Shown one piece after another: positions 13,858-15,325 of a stretch of DNA of 15,325 bases. The position numbers were made by a program, and so were the translations under genes. Every line of letters begins with the position of its first letter. Position 1 is the stretch's first letter. Origin of the DNA: JAJPJX01 sp964568355 (GTDB lineage Bacteria; Acidobacteriota; Terriglobia; Bryobacterales; Bryobacteraceae); NCBI GenBank assembly GCA_964568355.1, contig CAZMRK010000537.1, forward strand, positions 1-15,325, in the 5' to 3' direction. The notes beneath the pieces are model-generated. The model searched no databases and was not told the DNA's origin. It worked only from the letters and a program-made list of their open reading frames with translations.

Positions 13858-14460
13858 ATGAAGTGGTCTCTGCTTTGCTTATCGTGCATGCTGTTGCCGC
13901 TCGGCGCGGCCGAACTTTCGGGGGTGCGTGCCGTATATATGCTGCCCATGTCCAACGGCATGGACCAGTATCTCGCGAACCGTCTTATCAACCTGCACGC
14001 AGTCCAGGTGGTGACCGACCCGCAGCGCGCCGACGCGATTTTGACCGACCGGCTGGGCCCGGGGTTCGAAGACAAGCTGCAGGAACTGTATCCGCCTCCG
14101 CCCGAGGAGAAGGACAAGGACGCCAAGGACAACGAGAAGGACGAAGCCAAAGCGGATGCCGACGCGGATAAGGATAAAGGCGATAAAGACGACGGCAAAG
14201 ACAACGATAAAGACGAAGCCAAGCCGGACGCGGCCTCCCGGTTCGGCGACCCGGTGAACAAGCTGCCCAAGGCCGGGTCCATGAGTTCGTTCGGCCGCGC
14301 CAAGGGCACAATCTTTCTGGTGGACGTCAAGACCAGGCAAGTTTTGTGGTCCATATACCAAAGACCCAAGAATTCCACTCCGCAACAACTGGACAAGACA
14401 GCCGTACATATCGTGAACCAGTTGAAGCAGGACATCGCGGGCAACGTCACCCAACCATAG
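13858..14460 (+). CDS. Exported protein of unknown function with Lys/Asp-rich linker
   Basis: A 200-residue protein I cannot assign to a named family. The chosen start gives MKWSLLCLSCMLLPLGAA, a classic signal peptide with probable cleavage near residue 18, so it should be periplasmic or at the outer membrane. ATG 13846 is possible and adds four residues. The N-terminal domain (about 19-78) includes DQYLANRLI and QVVTDPQRADAILTDRL. PPPP (79-82) leads into a linker (about 83-127) made almost only of Lys, Asp, Glu, Ala and Asn. The C-terminal part (about 146-196) has GTIFLVDVKTRQVLWSIYQR, a strand pattern like that of CsgG/LpoB-style and DUF4136-like envelope proteins (low-confidence inference). 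It is divergent from the glycosyltransferase operon, with 41 bases between starts, and converges on the next gene with 7 bases between stops. Confidence 0.78.
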   Translation: MKWSLLCLSCMLLPLGAAELSGVRAVYMLPMSNGMDQYLANRLINLHAVQVVTDPQRADAILTDRLGPGFEDKLQELYPPPPEEKDKDAKDNEKDEAKADADADKDKGDKDDGKDNDKDEAKPDAASRFGDPVNKLPKAGSMSSFGRAKGTIFLVDVKTRQVLWSIYQRPKNSTPQQLDKTAVHIVNQLKQDIAGNVTQP

Positions 14461-14467
14461 CGCATCC

Positions 14468-15325
14468 TCAAGCCTGCGCGCGCTTGGTCCGCAGCGCCTC
14501 CCGGTAACTACCCGCGAGTTTGCGGGTGAGCGTTGCCATATCCCAATTTCGCACTACCTCGTCACGCGCGCGCTGGGCCATTTTGGCCGCCTCCTGGGGA
14601 TTTTCGAAGAGCGCCAGGACGTGCCCGGCAAATTCACGCGGGTCGTCGGCCAGACGGCAGAACTCGCCGTCCTCGCGGCCGAGGCCTTCAGCGCCGACCC
14701 TGGTAGAGACGACCGGGATGCCGCTGGCATACGCCTCCAGGAGCTTGACGCGGACGCCCGAGCCGCTGCGGATGGGGCAGACAAAAACGGCATAAGCTGC
14801 CAGAGCTTCACGGATATCCTCTACAAAGCCCAGAAATTCCACACCGGGAGGAAGCTCCTCATGGGGCTGCCGGGCCGGCGGATCCGAACCCACGACCACC
14901 AGGCGAGCCTGGGGCCGGCGGGACCGGACATGCGGCAGGACCTCCTGGATGAACCACTCCAGGGCGATGCGGTTGGGCTCATGGCGGAAGCTGCCCAGGA
15001 ACAGCATGGTGTCCGGAAGACGCCCGCAGGGCTGGAAGGAATAGCGCGACGTATCGATGCCCGCGCGCAGGCCATCCTGCACGCGCCCGGCGATCTCCGG
15101 CAGGAAAGAGAGCAGGTAATCGCGGTTTTCGCGCGTGCAGACCTGCACCTGGTCCAGCCGCGGCAGCAGGCGCAGTTCGTAGCGCAGCGCCCGCAGGTAT
15201 TCGAAACGGGCCTTCCACAATTCCACGGGGCCGGGCAAATAGGCAAGGGCGCGGGCGATGGATTGGAATTAGAGATCATGCTCGAACAGGGCACAGAGCA
15301 GGCGGCGATAGGAGCCGGCGTACTG
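14468..15325 (-). pseudogene. Family 4 glycosyltransferase, interrupted by an in-frame TAA and cut by the right edge
   Basis: The C-terminal two-thirds of a GT-B, group 1 glycosyltransferase. From a TTG at 15236-15238 it is open for 256 residues. Visible are LRYELRLLPRLDQVQVCTRE, the strand DTMLFLGSFRHEPN opening the donor domain, ARLVVVGSDPP, and PIRSGSGVRVKLLEAYASG, which holds the donor-binding Glu region. Upstream of the TTG the same frame continues to read family-like sequence, FQSIARALAYLPG, then hits TAA (15269-15271). Beyond that it again reads YAGSYRRLLCALFEHDL to the window edge. The TAA stands where a Tyr or similar residue is expected (EHDL-x-FQSI), so one base change from TAT or TAC explains it. 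It is either a recent pseudogene or a sequence error. The C-terminal fragment alone lacks most of the acceptor domain. Confidence 0.75.

Noticed and set aside
14107..14230. Lys/Asp codon-rich stretch as a tandem DNA repeat or CRISPR-like array
   Set aside because: The bases vary between units and there is no fixed repeat length or spacer; it is low-complexity protein coding sequence.

Overview
This GC-rich window is almost fully coding, with no gene-free stretch above about 135 bases. It looks like chromosomal DNA from a member of the Acidobacteriota, probably of the Solibacter/Bryobacter type. That placement is an inference from the style of the proteins (the DUF1972 glycosyltransferase, the small RelE-type toxin/antitoxin pair, the exported Lys/Asp-rich protein) and from palindromic intergenic repeats. 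No rRNA, tRNA, CRISPR array, phage gene or transposase was seen.

Region 1 (about 1-4256, plus strand) is a tight gene run: a phosphohexomutase cut by the left edge, a zinc alcohol dehydrogenase starting on the last base of its stop codon, and acetyl-CoA synthetase 19 bases further on. The mutase feeds sugar-phosphate supply. The other two genes suggest two-carbon or alcohol oxidation, but no aldehyde dehydrogenase is present to link them. A hairpin follows acetyl-CoA synthetase. Region 2 (4351-5967, plus) is a membrane family 2 glycosyltransferase of the cellulose/mannan synthase type.

Region 3 (about 5970-6613) holds a strong hairpin and then, on the minus strand, an antitoxin gene and a RelE/ParE-type toxin gene. 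The toxin appears frameshifted: its normal ending is present in the next frame and stops just before the hairpin. Region 4 (6699-7649, plus) is a serine/threonine dehydratase, possibly translated from a leaderless mRNA. A palindromic repeat element lies between it and the convergent alanine racemase gene.

Region 5 (13816 down to 7781, minus) is a probable six-gene operon: four family 2 glycosyltransferases, one DUF1972/family 4 glycosyltransferase and alanine racemase. Overlapping or near-touching starts and stops couple many of the genes. The set suggests assembly of a rhamnose- or mannose-containing surface polysaccharide, but the product cannot be read from sequence. A divergently oriented exported protein with a Lys/Asp-rich linker (13858-14460) follows. 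At the right edge is a family 4 glycosyltransferase on the minus strand, interrupted by an in-frame TAA.

The most notable points are three single-base anomalies in otherwise well-conserved genes: loss of the catalytic Ser in the mutase, the toxin frameshift, and the nonsense codon in the last glycosyltransferase. They may be real decay or sequence error. I see no clearly new multi-gene system. The least explained item is the exported Lys/Asp-rich protein beside the glycosyltransferase operon.
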